Origin: Chrysomallon squamiferum
Lineage: Eukaryota; Mollusca; Gastropoda; Neomphalida; Peltospiridae
Direction of reading: 5' to 3'
Assembly (NCBI GenBank): GCA_012295275.1
Contig: CM022670.1
Coordinates: forward strand, 4,813,764 to 4,877,763
DNA length: 64,000 bases
Shown here: one piece after another, positions 13,260 through 26,794 of the stretch
Numbering within the stretch: position 1 is the first letter of the stretch
How the letters are laid out: each line of letters begins with the position of its first letter
Translations under genes and position numbers: made by a program
The notes under the pieces: generated by a model
Database searches by the model: none
Told to the model about the DNA's origin: nothing
Seen by the model: only the letters and a program-made list of their open reading frames with translations

Positions 13260-14040
13260 TTTCTCCCTTGAATCCTCACAACTATAAACAGCAGAGTTTT
13301 CCCCAGTTCCAGTCAATGACTAACTGGTAGTTAATACATTAAGCTATGGTATGTAATTCCTTGGCGAAATAGCCATACATATAAATTAATGGTAAGGAGG
13401 TAGCAAGATTTCTTATACACCTAATCATTAAATAAATCTCCGTAACAGTTGGCAGAAAAGGTTCTTCCATATGTACCTTCCCATAAACAGGGAATGTATT
13501 AGTATTATGTTTGCTATTATCTCAGTATAATGTTCGGCGAACAGAATTGGATAGATCCTTCTATCCGCCACATATCTACACAGGTTCAGTTAAAACCGAC
13601 TGTTATGAATGTATACAGAACTGTAGCTGTTCCTTAGGTGATGATGATGAGATAAAATTAGGTACGTGTGCAAGACTGAATTTATACATTTTACTGAAAG
13701 CTTGAAATTAATCTATATTGAAAGTGCTGACCTGAAGAAACTGGTGTTAGCGAGTTTATTGGGGTTTTTTTTCTGTTGTAGTTTTTATGTTCGGAGCTTT
13801 TCGAATAAGACATTATCAACCTGTAATTGTAAGATTGTTATTATTATTACTCTTCTTCTTCAACTTCTTCTTCTTATTATTATTATTATTATTCCCAGTC
13901 TGTTAAAACTCTTATATCTGCAGATTACTATTATTATTTCAATGTAAAACAAGCCCATATTCCTGGTCAGTCCCAAACTGACCATGACCAGGAAGAAATG
14001 TATTAATAGACAGAGCAAATTAAAAATGGCTACACTTCCC

Positions 14041-14280
14041 ATTACTCCTCGCTCCGCAGCAAACGACTGACAAGTGCTGATTGGCCGTAATGAAAGGCCT
14101 GACAAAACCTGATTGGCCGTGAGTGTGAAGCGGTCGGAGAACGAGAAGTAACAACATGAAAACATCTGCACGATCTATCGCGCAGGACGCGCGTGCATGT
14201 TGCAAGCATGTTTTTAAACGCAGCCCTGGCGTTTGACAAATTGTGCTTGTCAGAGTAGATAGATGGGAACAAAACTTCTT
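14041..14280 (-). promoter_or_regulatory. CpG-richer promoter-like island with paired CCAAT boxes
   Basis: Two identical 11-mers, TGATTGGCCGT, start at 14078 and 14110, exactly 32 bases apart. Each contains an inverted CCAAT core, so the CCAAT reads on the minus strand. Surrounding DNA has CpGs (CTATCGCGCAGGACGCGCG) that stand out from the AT-rich background. Either an alternative upstream promoter for the protocadherin or the promoter of an unrecognised transcript is possible. No start site or donor could be tied to it. Confidence 0.4.
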
Positions 14281-15971
14281 ACACATTTCTGCCATTAGCT
14301 GATGGTCTGGACTATCGAGAAAATTAACTGCAAGCAAATGTTTGAGAAATAAGTGTCTCTGTTAATGTTTTGAAACTCGCACTGGAAATGTTAATGCTCC
14401 GAAAAGCAAGAATAAGGAATGTGTTGAAAATATTTTTCTTTCTTTTTTTTTTTTTTTTTTTTTTTTTCAAAAATTATTTAGAGACCTGGTTCTTCATAAA
14501 GAGAACGTACTCATTTGTTACATTATGTTGGTTGGTGGAACAGTCAGAGAACGAGGATTGTAAAACGGCTGTGTGTGTGTGTGTGTGTGTCATGCTTGTA
14601 CGCATTAATCAGCTTGAAGTGGATTAGTGAAATAAGTGTACAGTAGTAATTGATCAGTGATAATTTGATCTAATCGGTGATGGTTTGCTGAATCAATCTT
14701 TTCTGTGGCGTACAAACGTAATTTTCATTTATGATAAAAAATCGTGATATGTGCTTTTCTGTCTTTTGGGGAAGAAAAAAAAAAAAAATTAAATTAAAAT
14801 TGCTATATCTAATTGGTAGAAGTTGTTAAACGCCATTCCTTTTTTGTGGCAAGTAACTGTTTATATAAAAGAGGTGGAAACATACACACATACAGTGGCT
14901 CACATTCACATACACACACACACACACATACTGGCTTACATTCACATACACACACTTTGAGATTAACGTTTTGACATATCTCAATATAGCTCAACTGATC
15001 AATTGCCAGTTGAAACGTTAGTCAGGTACCTGAATTCTTGAAGGTGAAATATACTGATAAAAATAATTGAATTTTCCGAGATTTTTCTTTTGCTTTTCAT
15101 ATTATGATTATTATTATTATTAACATGTATCAGAAAGATTATTATTATTTTTTTTTTTTTTTCTTTTCTATAAGCCTGCAAGTTATGTAATACAGTATAT
15201 AATAATGTTGCGTGCTTTCTACGTCACGGAATTCATATAGATCTGTATTGATAAACAGTATTGATGTTATCAAACATGGAATATAATACATGTTTCTTAA
15301 ACTTAATTAAACAAGACAAATCAATGTAATGTTGTTATTTTTTGTTTAAAAGCTTTTTAACGTGGCAGGTAGTGGAACCATGCTCACACAAAACGGAAAC
15401 TTTAATAATGGGGGATATTTTTTGTTTCTTTCTTGTAGTCATGACAACTATTATTAAGATGAAGAAAGGAAAGAAAGTAACAAGGAAAAAAAAATAATAA
15501 AGAAAAATGAAAAAGAAAAAGAAAAAAGATAAACATAAGGATTGTTTTGATTTTTTTATTCTTCTTTTTTTTTTTTTTTTTTTAAATTAGCATGACGGAA
15601 ATAAAATGCAATTCTCTTTTTCTATATTCATGTATAAAAATATTTAATATTTAAAAATCAGTAAAATTTAACGGGTATGAATTTTTTATATCTTTTCCAT
15701 TGGCCTAAATAAAGCAAGCCACAAAAGAAAATCACAAGCATAAATAGTAACAGCAACAATTATAAAATCGTTATTATCATGCCCATTCACATCATCATCA
15801 TCATTATAATATATAGTATACTACTACCACCACCAATACTACTGCTACTACAACAGTGAAGACCAAATAAATGTATTACTTTTGTTTTGTAAATACAAAC
15901 TATAAATTAAAACGAAACCGCTGAAAGATTCCTAATAATCTGTCATTTACACACTATTTATAAATGACGTT

Positions 15972-15976
15972 TAAAC

Positions 15977-16041
<65 letters not shown>
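15972..16041. repeat. (TAA)n microsatellite
   Basis: About 22 uninterrupted AAT/TAA units. Confidence 0.95.
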
Positions 16042-16718
16042 TAACCACTTAATTAATTAAAATAATAATTTAAAAAGGGGTGCTGGTTTCATCCCACCCC
16101 TAGAACCCTACCCGTGAACTCCCCTGTATACAATAAAAGTCCGTATCACACACCCACTGATGAACGCGAGGACAAACATGTGCTAATGGGGAGGAAATGT
16201 GTCTTTGATATCAAACAATCGCCTTGCTTTATTCTGTATCACTTCGTTTTACTGGTGAGTCTGCAGGTAAACCGTACAGTGTGTCGCTGTTTGCTTAAAG
16301 AATAGAAATAACAAAAGACCAAGATGACCAGTACTGCCTGGTCAAACAGAACCATGCCTAAGTGACCGCAAAACACACACACACATTTAACATTTCATGT
16401 TTCCATGGTTTCGGCAATCAATGTCAAATATCGGGGTATTTGAATTCAGTACTTTCTTTGTTTTTTCTTTCGTTCTTTATTTTTATTATATTTTTTTAAT
16501 TATTTCTTCTGTCATTATATTTTTCTTTTCTTCATTTCTTTCTTCTCACTTATGTTTAATTTTTTCTATTCATTTATTTAATTATTTATATTTTAATTTT
16601 ATTTTGCCTTCATTATTTTCCCATTTTTGTACTGATTTCTTCATTTTGTTCTTGTCTATTCTTTTCTTTTTTATTCAACGGAGATGCTACTGTATGTATG
16701 TCTGTACGAGTGAGAGTG

Positions 16719-16721
<3 letters not shown>

Positions 16722-16792
<71 letters not shown>
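16722..16792. repeat. (GA)n microsatellite
   Basis: About 70 bp of uninterrupted GA. It produces a spurious Arg-Glu ORF. Confidence 0.97.
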
Positions 16793-16795
<3 letters not shown>

Positions 16796-17164
16796 GCTTG
16801 TTAATCTTCATACAGTGAGATGCTCAGGTACAGTTAAATCATATTCTTTATCTGTTTCCTGTGCTACACAAAGTTGTATAATGAGTTATATTTATAGAAG
16901 CGCCACCTCAGTTTAATTCATTTATTGGCCTCTAAACCAAGCTTCGCTGTCTAGTTATAAAGCAATGACTGTAGCGCCTGACGTCTCAGACTTTGTAACT
17001 ATAGCAACACCATCGTGGTTTCATGGTTTTAGAACCAAATAAAGTTTTTCCCTATGCCGAGTCTTAATTCTTACATTTTATTTGCAGTTAACTCTTTTGT
17101 CATAATGCTGCGTTTTTCACGCCACGATTTTGTTGTAGAAATACTGCTTTATAGTAGTGCCATT

Positions 17165-17290
17165 AAAAAAAAAAAAAAAAAAAAAAGACGGAAATGCAAT
17201 GATTAAGCTACTAGCCTTCAGACAGGTAGATTCTAGGGATGAATCTCCATACGGACTGTGAATTAATTAGAAGGATGCAAGATAGCTAAA
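17165..17290 (+). repeat. SINE-like element with adjacent poly(A)
   Basis: After an A run at 17165-17186 comes AATGCAATGATTAAGCTAC, then TTCAGACAGGTAGATTCTAG. This arrangement resembles the A and B boxes of tRNA-derived molluscan SINEs. The B box (GATTCTAGGGATGAATCT) has decayed from the GGTTCGAATCC consensus. Confidence 0.4.
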
Positions 17291-17458
17291 TTATATTTTT
17301 TCTTCTAAAACTCAGCAAACTCTTCACGTTTTGACAACGGATGGGCGTTTACAGCAGTTGTATAGTAATTATATAACACAGAGAGGCCGCAGGCGTGTTT
17401 CAAGTTATTCTTTAATTCGTGTCTACAATGAATTTTAACTTCATATTGTGCTCACTGA

Positions 17459-17475
17459 ATAATAATAATAATAAT

Positions 17476-17514
<39 letters not shown>

Positions 17515-17523
17515 AACAACAAA
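17459..17523. repeat. Compound (AAT)n(AAC)n microsatellite
   Basis: A run of AAT units changes to AAC units without a break. Confidence 0.93.
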
Positions 17524-19093
17524 ATACCATATATATACTAAAATAAAAAATTATAAATGACACATTTCCCTGTAAAAGGTTATCAGGCGTCAGTTAATCT
17601 ATAATTTTTATAATCGAACTATGAAAGAGAAAACCACAGACTTATCTAGAACTGAAAAGCACGTGCCTTCATTTTCCATATTCCAGTCTCTGGGCGATGG
17701 TTTCAGTGGGAAACTGCCCGACTGGCGCTTTGAGGACGACTAATCCTTTAAACCGTCTCACATCTCAGAGGAACGCTACATCCCACAGTATTAAATATTA
17801 ATAGTCCAGTGTTGTTGTTTTTGTTTTGTTTTGGGTTATTTTGTTGTTGTTGTTGTTGTTTTTTGGAGGGTTTGTTGGATTTTTTTTCTTTGTCAGATTA
17901 TTGTTGTTGTTTATTAATTATTATTATTATTATTACTATTATTATTATTAATAATTTATATATATAAAATTGACTATTATAACTGTTTCAGTACTCAACC
18001 TATTTCAGCTTTGAAAACGGACTAAAACAAAAGTTTTTTGCTAATAAAGAGTCTAAAATAATCCCCCACATCTGTTTTTTGATTAACACAATTTTCTACG
18101 TCTGTTTCGGCCCGTTCCCAACAATATCTGTCAACCTATATCACTATTTAAGTGCCGCAAACAATCTGCACAATTACTACAACTATTTTTCTCCCGTCCA
18201 CTATCACAACGTCCATCGTCGGCTGTAAGCACGATCAATATTTACATAGTGTTTACAATACATAATTAACCTCAAAATGTCGCTCGTTTTAAATATGACT
18301 GGTGCTCGGACAAAGTTCAGTGTAATTAGTTGTTTATAGTTTAAAACAATAGAACGCAGTCAGTGGGAGATACATACAAACTACCAGCGTTGTTATTGTG
18401 TTGTGCGGTGCATTAGTAGGGCACCAGTCGGTATCTCCCCGGTGCAACACGTCAAACAGCCGCAATGAAGAGTACAGTACGGCTCGTAACTGTTGTCACG
18501 GGGATCAAATGGTGTCGTTGTTTATGAGTGTTGCGGTTTTAGACGTTGTCACATTTATTGCATGTTCCGGTCATGGAGAAGTGAATTTTAACTTGTTTTG
18601 ACAAGTGCTGTGTGTGGATGTGAGATGTTTGTGTGAACCTGGATTTTAATGTCTGTGTTTCGTCTGTAAGTCCCATGGAAGGAGGAAATATTTTATTTAA
18701 TGGTGCACTCACATACTTGAACTTATGATAAAGTTGTGTCATGCACATACATGGTTAGGAACCACATTACTGAAGAAATCTGTAGCTAAAACCATTCCAG
18801 TCAGCAGAAAGTGAAATTTTATATGACATTCCCGTAGACAGGAAAATACATACCAAATCTTTTGATAAGAGAAGAATGGATAAGTCTAAGTCTAATCGAT
18901 ACTTTGATGCCGTGCTTGAAGCCTCTGTTATTAAACTATTAATCGTCAATGTGTTTATAACTATTTGAGATTTTATGTTCATTTAGCCAAATAAAGTCTT
19001 ATGAATACTAATCCGCTAATATTTATACATCATCAAAGACACAGAAATGTATGAAAATATTTATAAAACAATCTTCTTGTTCTTTTTTTTAAT

Positions 19094-19095
<2 letters not shown>

Positions 19096-19156
<61 letters not shown>
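19096..19156. repeat. (TA)n microsatellite
   Basis: About 60 bp of TA with one G interruption. It is self-complementary. Confidence 0.95.
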
Positions 19157-19159
<3 letters not shown>

Positions 19160-21401
19160 GAATTATACGCAGATTGTGATCGCATTTAAAATTACTCATG
19201 AGAACTTATTTTAGTTTTTATTATTATCTATTTACACATGAATAAAGTTACTGAAGATATAAAGTTTATAGCTAAATAAAAAATCATATTTCTTTTGATT
19301 TTATATTAGAAATCTTAAGTGGCATAATACCCCAGGTATAACAGTTAGCCCCAGGTGAGTCGACTATCAAACAATCACAGGTGTTACCTGAGAAAACACC
19401 TGAACATTTATCTTCATTTGATTGCGAGTCTTTATGTTTTAATTACTCAGCAATTAACAGTACAGATATTTAAAAACAACACCTAACGGTCACCATAACC
19501 AACACCCTCGCACTACCGTCAACACCCGCCCAAATTACCATCAACACCCGCAAAGCACCGTCAGCACCATCAAGCCACAATCAACACACAACAGGCCAGT
19601 CATAATGGTTTAAAGAGAAAAGAGCATCTTTGATCTATAAGGAGAGAAAAGTGTTGGGTTTTTCAATGTGTAAGAAGAGAAAAGTTTTGCATCTTTGATC
19701 TTTATGAAGAGTAAGGTTTCAACGTTTGATCTTTAAAAGAAAGTTAATTTTGTCAATAAAATTTTTTTTTTTTTAAATTTAATTAGCATTGTTCTAATGC
19801 TTTATAAATAAATAATTAACAAGATTAAAATATAATAATAAATACAATTTCAAAAATTGTACTAGAAACATTTAAAAGAAAGCAATAATACAGGTAATAT
19901 TTGATAAATATAGTTTCCATTAAAATAATTATCATAAAAATATGTTTCTTCATTTATTCTATTAAAATGGCATTCAAACTGTCAAAATAAAAAAGAATGT
20001 ATTGGTTTATTAAATTAAAACAAATTTATCAGTTAAATAAATCAATTTATACAAGATTATTATTTTCCAAAATAAAATTGTCTTATAAACAGCCATTATT
20101 GTTTCGAAGTTCAAATTAACAAGATATTTAACATTTCTATGTCATTAATCAAAACAGTGATTTAAAAAAACAAAAACAGACTTCTACAATAAAAACAGTT
20201 ACTACACTTTCAGCATATACAACACCTCAAAGAGGTGAGAACAATGCATGATTGCCCATTGTCTTAATAAAGTGAGAAAACTTATCTTAAACATCTGAAC
20301 TGAAAGAAGGCAAACTAAATAAAATTTCAATATATCAGAATAAACAAAATAATTTTTCTATTTATTATTTTTTTTTTTTATAGATAGTTATCAGACATCA
20401 AAGACTTCTATCAAAAGAGGGGCTCGGTAATTACCAAACACCTACCAGGTAAACCCCACCTGCTTTTCGGGGTAGATAACACCCGTAACTATTTCAGCTA
20501 GTTAGGGGTGTGAGACGAAAGTTTTCCAGTAAAAAAAAAAAAAAATGTAAGGGGTTTAGTGGAATGAAATAACAATCGTGTCTCATTAGACAGGAGACCC
20601 AGGTGTAAACCTCCACCCAGTTTTCCAGGCAAACAACACCCACAGTTATCTCAGATGGTGAAGGAGAGAAAGTGTTAGAGTATTTATTTTTATTTATCAA
20701 AGAAAACAAAAAGATTAAAACAAATCTTTGTGGTGAACTTGTATAAACTAACAATCATATCTCATCAGTTAGAGGTGCAAACATGCACCCTGTTTTCAAG
20801 ATGGTCGTCATTACTAAGAATCGCTGCTGGTTAAATGTCGCGCTAAACAACTTTTTATTACTAAAGAGGATAAAAAGAGAAGGTTTAGAAATTTCCAGAA
20901 GTATCGTGAAATCATATTTTATCAATAGCTGATAAAAATAAATCTCGTCTGGTATATTTATTCACTGTTTTGGGATTAGGTCGTAAATTTTTAAAAATTA
21001 CTGCTTTCGATTTTTTTATTGTTAAAGAGAAGAAAAACAAGAAAAGGTTTGGAAATCTTCAGGGGTATACAGAAACCGTATCTTATTGAAAGTAAAAATA
21101 TCATCTCTGTTAGATTTAATCACTGCTGATGAAAAATATTCCACATTTTCAAAATTGTGACTAAAAAAAAAAAGAGGTAAAAACAAAAAAGAAATGTATG
21201 CAAATATAAAATGGCGATCGTTACAACACCGTTGATTACTGCAGCTAGTGAGAAGGAGAAAATGTTACATTATTATTTACAGGTATGAGTTTCTGCATCT
21301 TTCTGATTAGAAAAGACTGCTACCATATTTTCGAACTTATTATTACATAAAAGATATTGAAAGATAAAAAAATAATAATAATAATAATAATAAATAAATA
21401 A

Positions 21402-21436
<35 letters not shown>

Positions 21437-22593
21437 AATTAATTAAAAAAATTTAAAAAATAATAATAAAAAACATTTTAAAAAACCCAGATACATTATG
21501 AGACATCAGAAAACGACAGACACTAACACATTGTCACTACCGGGTGTAAATTAAAACCTATACTGTTATTACCTTGATGAATTTATATTATTCCGATTTG
21601 TAATTATTTAAATAATAATTAAAAATATTATTTCCTTTCATTGAATCAAGATAAAAAGACAAAACGAACTCGAAAGATGATTGTCTATATATCAATGAGA
21701 TAAATTTCTCTTTTAAAATCGAAGATGTCATATTAAAATTTGTTTCCTTGCTACTTTTTTTGTTATGAAAACCAGTGATAAACAATTAATTAAAAAAAAT
21801 AAATAAATAAAAAAATAAAAATCGAGAAATTAACTGAAATATGATCATAATATTAAAACAAATAAAAATTAAATCATATTTTATTAAATATTTCGTCATT
21901 GTGCTCACAAATAAATAATATTATATACTAATGATTAAAACCAATAATATAGTTTAATCTAATAGGAAGAATATATAATAAAATTAATAACACATCTAAT
22001 AAGAATCTAAAATAACAGACACAATTCATATTACATTCGTAACACTAATCAAAAAATAATAAGAAGAAAAAGAAATAAAAATAGCTTCGGGTCAAAGGTC
22101 AGGGTTATTATAAAAAACTAATTCATTTGCAAAAACGGAAAGCAAAAAGGAACAAAATGGCCGTCTCGGATATCAATAAATTCTCACGTGTTTATGATTA
22201 GAGCACGGATCCAAGACTAATGCATGTAGCCATTTTTTGTACTTAGACATGAAAACACAGAACATGTGGCAAACAAAAAAGCAATTACCAGAGAGAACAT
22301 TAACACGTGAGTATGTGTGTCAAACAGAGAGGCGAAAACCCAAAAACATTTCCCCTTCGTTTAGCGAGCAGTCGAAACGTACACGGGATGAAAGCTTGGA
22401 TGCACATTAAAAACACATTGTTGTTTTATAGTCGTTTCTGTGTATTGTTGTTATTTATATAGTTAATTTTATATTTTTGACGATTTATTTGTTTATTTTA
22501 TCTCTGCTGCAGATACATTGGTCATTTGATTTTATAGCTACATTTATTATTAAATTATTCATTGTTTTCAAATAATATTTCAATAATCTATTT

Positions 22594-22606
<13 letters not shown>

Positions 22607-22660
<54 letters not shown>
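22607..22660. repeat. (GA)n microsatellite
   Basis: GA run directly next to the left end of the 22.7-kb inverted-repeat element, preceded by a (TA)n run. Confidence 0.96.
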
Positions 22661-22662
<2 letters not shown>

Positions 22663-22884
22663 GTAACTAAATTGAGGCAAATGCTTAACACCGAAATTGA
22701 CAATTTTTTAATTTTTTATTTTTCCATAAAAAGATTTTATTAAAAAATAAATATATATATAAATGGTTAGAATCGAGGATTTTGCGTCTTTCAAGTCCCA
22801 AACCTCTCGCCCAGACAGTTTTGCCCCGCTCCGATCGACGATTAAGTGTTTTTGCCTCATTTCAAAAACAGTCTAGTTACGGCC
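22660..22884. mobile_element. Non-autonomous element with terminal inverted repeats (MITE-like)
   Basis: The left end GCCGTAACTA...GAGGCAAA is matched in inverse orientation by the right end, TTTGCCTCAT...TAGTTACGGCC. Span is about 225 bp with an AT-rich centre and no coding capacity. Both flanks are (TA)n, and the left flank also carries an expanded (GA)n directly abutting the end. The target duplication is therefore obscured. Superfamily not assigned. Confidence 0.7.
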
Positions 22885-23723
22885 ATGATATATATATATA
22901 TATATAGAATCCAACGAACAGCAAAAATTTCGAACTGGTTTTAATTAATTATTAGTAGTAATGATAGCAGACCAATACGCAGACGTTTGTAGGGAGAGGT
23001 GCGCATTGGACAGTTGAGCACAGAAACGCACAAATACACATACAGACATACACATATAAACACACACACACACAATGTTAACTTTGAATTTTCGACATCG
23101 CAAGACTCAACGGACCGGTAATCAGATTTATTTGAACTGAAGCGAACTGATCCGTCAAATATCAGTCTAACACGTTTTCACTCTCTATTACTTTGTGAAA
23201 CAGTCAACGGGCCATGAGATATACATCTTATTTCACAAGCTGGTCAGTGATAAAAATCGCCACATGTCAAGTACAACTGTATACAGTTTGACAATCGTAA
23301 TCTCTCGTCCAAAACCCAAATGTCTTTATTACAAGTCAATAAAGCAGTTTTCAGTTTACTTCAGCGATCGGGCCAGTGATATCAATTATAGATAATAAAA
23401 TTAATGTTGTCGTTTAGAGCCAAGGTAAAATAAAATAATTTATATAAAGCACCCCATTAATTTATTGCGAACATAAAAGATTAATTATTTTCTTTTCTTA
23501 ATGATTTGTATCCATGTAAAATTAATTACTTGGATACAGTAGTACTTGAGAACGGTGGCAAATGATATGCGTGCAGGGAGCAAAGTGGTTTCTTTTTTTT
23601 TTAATTTTATGTATAATTTTTAAAAATTTTGGTGTCGCTATGTATGTATGTAGGTAGATATGTCAGGTGATGTGTGTATGTATGAGACGACGATGAACAA
23701 GAAAGGCATGCGTGAAAACATCT

Positions 23724-23725
<2 letters not shown>

Positions 23726-23811
<86 letters not shown>
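23726..23811. repeat. (GA)n microsatellite
   Basis: About 85 bp of uninterrupted GA. Confidence 0.97.
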
Positions 23812-23813
<2 letters not shown>

Positions 23814-24484
23814 CATTAATGATGATTTATAAGTAACGAGTTAAGATTACTCTGCTACTCATATATTATTATAATGTTCAAAATACTTTTTTTTATTATT
23901 TTCTTTTTTTAGTGTACTAGGAGCATTAGCTTTTTAAATTTAGAAAGAAGAAGAAGAAAAAAAGTAATTAATATTCCAGCCCCAAAACAACAATTTAAAT
24001 ATTCCCTACTTGTTTACAGTAAGCAAACATCTTCATTTATTTAAAGTCCTTACCAAAACAAACAAGAAATACATTTGTTCTTACAAATTGTGTTTATATG
24101 TTTGTATAAATGTGTGCGTGTGTGCCAACATATTCATTAGCACCTGTATATTTTAGGGAATTGGTGATCCCATCAATTCCTGGGTCAACGTCTGGCCGCA
24201 TAGTTCAACTTGATGAACATTGCACTATTCTTCTTTTTAAAAACAAATAAATTAATTAATTATAATAAAAAAAAAAAAAAAAAATATACTAAAAATGGCA
24301 ATATCTGAAAATGGGAAGAAATAAAAAAAAAATTAAAAACTTAAAAGAAAATAATAATAAAAATAAATGAAGGCAAAAGAATAATAATAATAATAATAAT
24401 TTTTTTTATAAAAACTTTAAAGAAAATAATAATAATAATAAATGAAGGCAAAAGAATAATAATAATAATAAATAAAAAAATTAC

Positions 24485-24539
24485 CTTTAGCTAGCAGTAC
24501 ATGTTCCATCTGTCTTTCGGCGGCGAACAATGATTTCAT
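24485..24539 (-). CDS. Candidate first coding exon of an unidentified gene
   Basis: On the minus strand an ATG at 24539 opens 18 codons, MKSLFAAERQMEHVLLAK, plus one base, then donor GTAATT at 24484. An in-frame TAG lies 15 bases upstream of the ATG. The upstream 250 bases are GC/CpG-richer than the surroundings (for example CTCGGCCCGCAG and CCAGCCGGGCAGCTCG on plus), as expected of a promoter/5'UTR. The peptide is amphipathic and helix-like. I could not find a matching second exon, and I do not recognise the family. Confidence 0.35.
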
Positions 24540-24879
24540 CCGTGAAAGAAAACTAAATTTCTACAGTACTCGAATATTGTGTTAGACAAACAGCACTCAT
24601 CTCGGCCCGCAGTCTGCTCAACCAGTGTGCTACACGTAAAAACACACTTCCCACAGGGACAAACGGACACGACAGACAGAAAGACACTCGAAGACAACAT
24701 CAAGCGAATTATCCATCACCAGCCGGGCAGCTCGCTTGCTCGTTCTGTTCAAACAACAAAGTTTAATATCGAAAGCCGTGCACAAGATTCACACAGTTAG
24801 TCGTCTTCAGAAAAATCCTTAAACCTAGCTAATCGATGAACTGTTTCGTATGAATTGTTTTCCGTTTGACAGATATTTT

Positions 24880-25045
24880 CAGGGTCGGATCCACAACTTC
24901 AAAAAAAGGATACTGTTATTATGGAAATTTTGTTTTAAATTAATTAACAATAAGAAAATAAATAAGAAAATAAATTTAGAAAACAGCCAACAGGTGAGGT
25001 TTAGTCCTGTAAGAACACTCCCCCCACCCCCTAGATCCGCGCCTG
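24880..25045. mobile_element. hAT-type MITE with 8-bp target duplication
   Basis: The left end CAGGGTCGGATCCA and the inverse of the right end, CAGGCGCGGATCTA, form imperfect terminal inverted repeats beginning CAGG. Flanking octamers GATATTTT (24872-24879) and GACATTTT (25046-25053) match at 7 of 8 positions, the size expected of hAT transposition. The element is 166 bp, AT-rich inside and non-coding. Confidence 0.75.
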
Positions 25046-25319
25046 GACATTTTTTTTATTGTCGTCCGAGCACAAAAGAAATGGGACTGTAGCTAATTCC
25101 TATTATTATAATTATTGACACTTTTTGGTGTCTGTTCTGCTGAAGATCTCTATTGATATTTTTCGTTTGCCGGTCTTGCTAACGAGACAGATTCAAGTGT
25201 TTTGGACGGAGAACACGCTGAGTAAATAAAAGAAATTTGAAAACGAGAGAAGTGAAAAAGAGGGAAGGAAATAACAAAAGTGTATATAATTGTTAAGATG
25301 GTTATCTTAAAAAAAAAAA

Positions 25320-25367
<48 letters not shown>

Positions 25368-25369
25368 TC
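25320..25369. repeat. (TTA)n microsatellite
   Basis: About 16 uninterrupted ATT units. Confidence 0.95.
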
Positions 25370-25481
25370 ATTTATTTTGTTTTACGTCATTTTCAATCAT
25401 TTATTTTACTCTAAAAACACATTTTAAAAATACGTTAATAGCCTTTAAAAGAAAATATGATATGGTCATTAAACATTAATG

Positions 25482-25520
<39 letters not shown>

Positions 25521-26722
25521 GATAAATATAACGAAACAGCTTTTAAAACATTCCGTTAAAAAAGACATTTTAATTTAGCTAATTTCTTAACGTTTGGATT
25601 TTGCTCCAATATTTAAAAAAAAACAAAAAACGTTGATAATGAGGACGATGATGATGATGATGATGATGTTTATTATTATTATTGTTGTTGTTAATTTAGT
25701 TTTTACTTTATTTTTTATCGTTTTATTTATTTTTTATTTATTTATTACTGCTACTCCTACTACAACTACTGTCACCACCACCTCCACTACCTCTACTACT
25801 ACTACAGCTATTATTTATTTATATTTTAAAACGTTATTTCACGTGAAGCCATTAATAAAAATAACAAAACAGACTTTATACTATCGGTTTTCCGAAATCC
25901 ATTTCAACAAATACCTCGACAGAAAAAGTCCTTTCAATATGCGAGCGGGAAACAGGTGCTTAGAAATAAAAATAACATAAAGCTCGAAATAATAAAGAAA
26001 TGTACTCATTACATTAAGAAATATGAATACAGCAAACTAACATATGTATTATAAATAAATGTTTTATTTGAAAGATACTTGAACAAAATGACTGTAAACT
26101 AATTAAATTCTGTTAAAAAAAGGAGCATCAAAAACGTCAATAAATTATAAAAATAGCTACACATCGTGTATTCGCGTATTCTCCTTCTTTTCCCCTCAGT
26201 GATAACATCATCAAGTACTATTAGTAATAATTAGTGATATATTCTATTTCATCAGCAGAAGTCGCACGGTGTGAACTTCGCCTTAAAGGGTTATCTCATA
26301 CCGGTTCACACAGACACAAGGGTTGGCGCTAAGTATCAGTAACGTATTACTCCCGTGAGGCTAATGGAAATTACGTTTTGATGAGGTTTCGCCGTTCTGT
26401 GTCAACGTGATGATAACTTACTTGGATGAAAGCCACCACGTTTGGCGATTCCTCACGTTACATAAACGCAAAATTCATTTGATGCCTGAAGTGAGTGATG
26501 CCGTGTTATGTAAAAGGGAAAATTCATTTGAAACAGAAATTAGAAGAAACAATGTGATTATCTTTGTAAAGAGTAATAAGTTAAAGTGATGATTATATGA
26601 CGAGTCCTGTTCATTTTATGTGATTGCCTTGCTTTACTATTTTATGAAAATTAATGTCTAATTTTATTCTTATAAAGGAAATTAGTTAAAAAGGTATCAC
26701 AAAATAAAAATAAAGTAAAATA

Positions 26723-26723
<1 letters not shown>

Positions 26724-26761
<38 letters not shown>

Positions 26762-26794
26762 TAATTAATTAATTAATTAATTAATTAATTAATT
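26724..26794. repeat. (AAT)n followed by (AATT)n
   Basis: AAT units to about 26762, then nine AATT units, which are perfectly palindromic. Confidence 0.93.

Larger units (their letters stand above)
12661..24484. other. Gene-poor interval upstream of the protocadherin
   Basis: No reading frame with recognisable protein similarity. Listed separately are the CCAAT island, GA/TC, TAA and TA microsatellites, a SINE-like piece and a terminal-inverted-repeat element. Two CpG-richer stretches (18360-18610 and about 17690-17780) are not explained. The 18.4-kb block contains GGGAGATAC and its complement GTATCTCCC about 60 bases apart. Confidence 0.5.

Noticed and set aside
13960-13994. Small hairpin TTCCTGGTCAGT...ACTGACC..GACCAGGAA
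   Set aside because: Imperfect arms of about 12 bases and no terminator or RNA gene context in a eukaryotic intergenic region.
16397-16916. Phe/Ile-rich ORF and Arg-Glu ORF
   Set aside because: Products of a T-rich tract and the (GA)n microsatellite.
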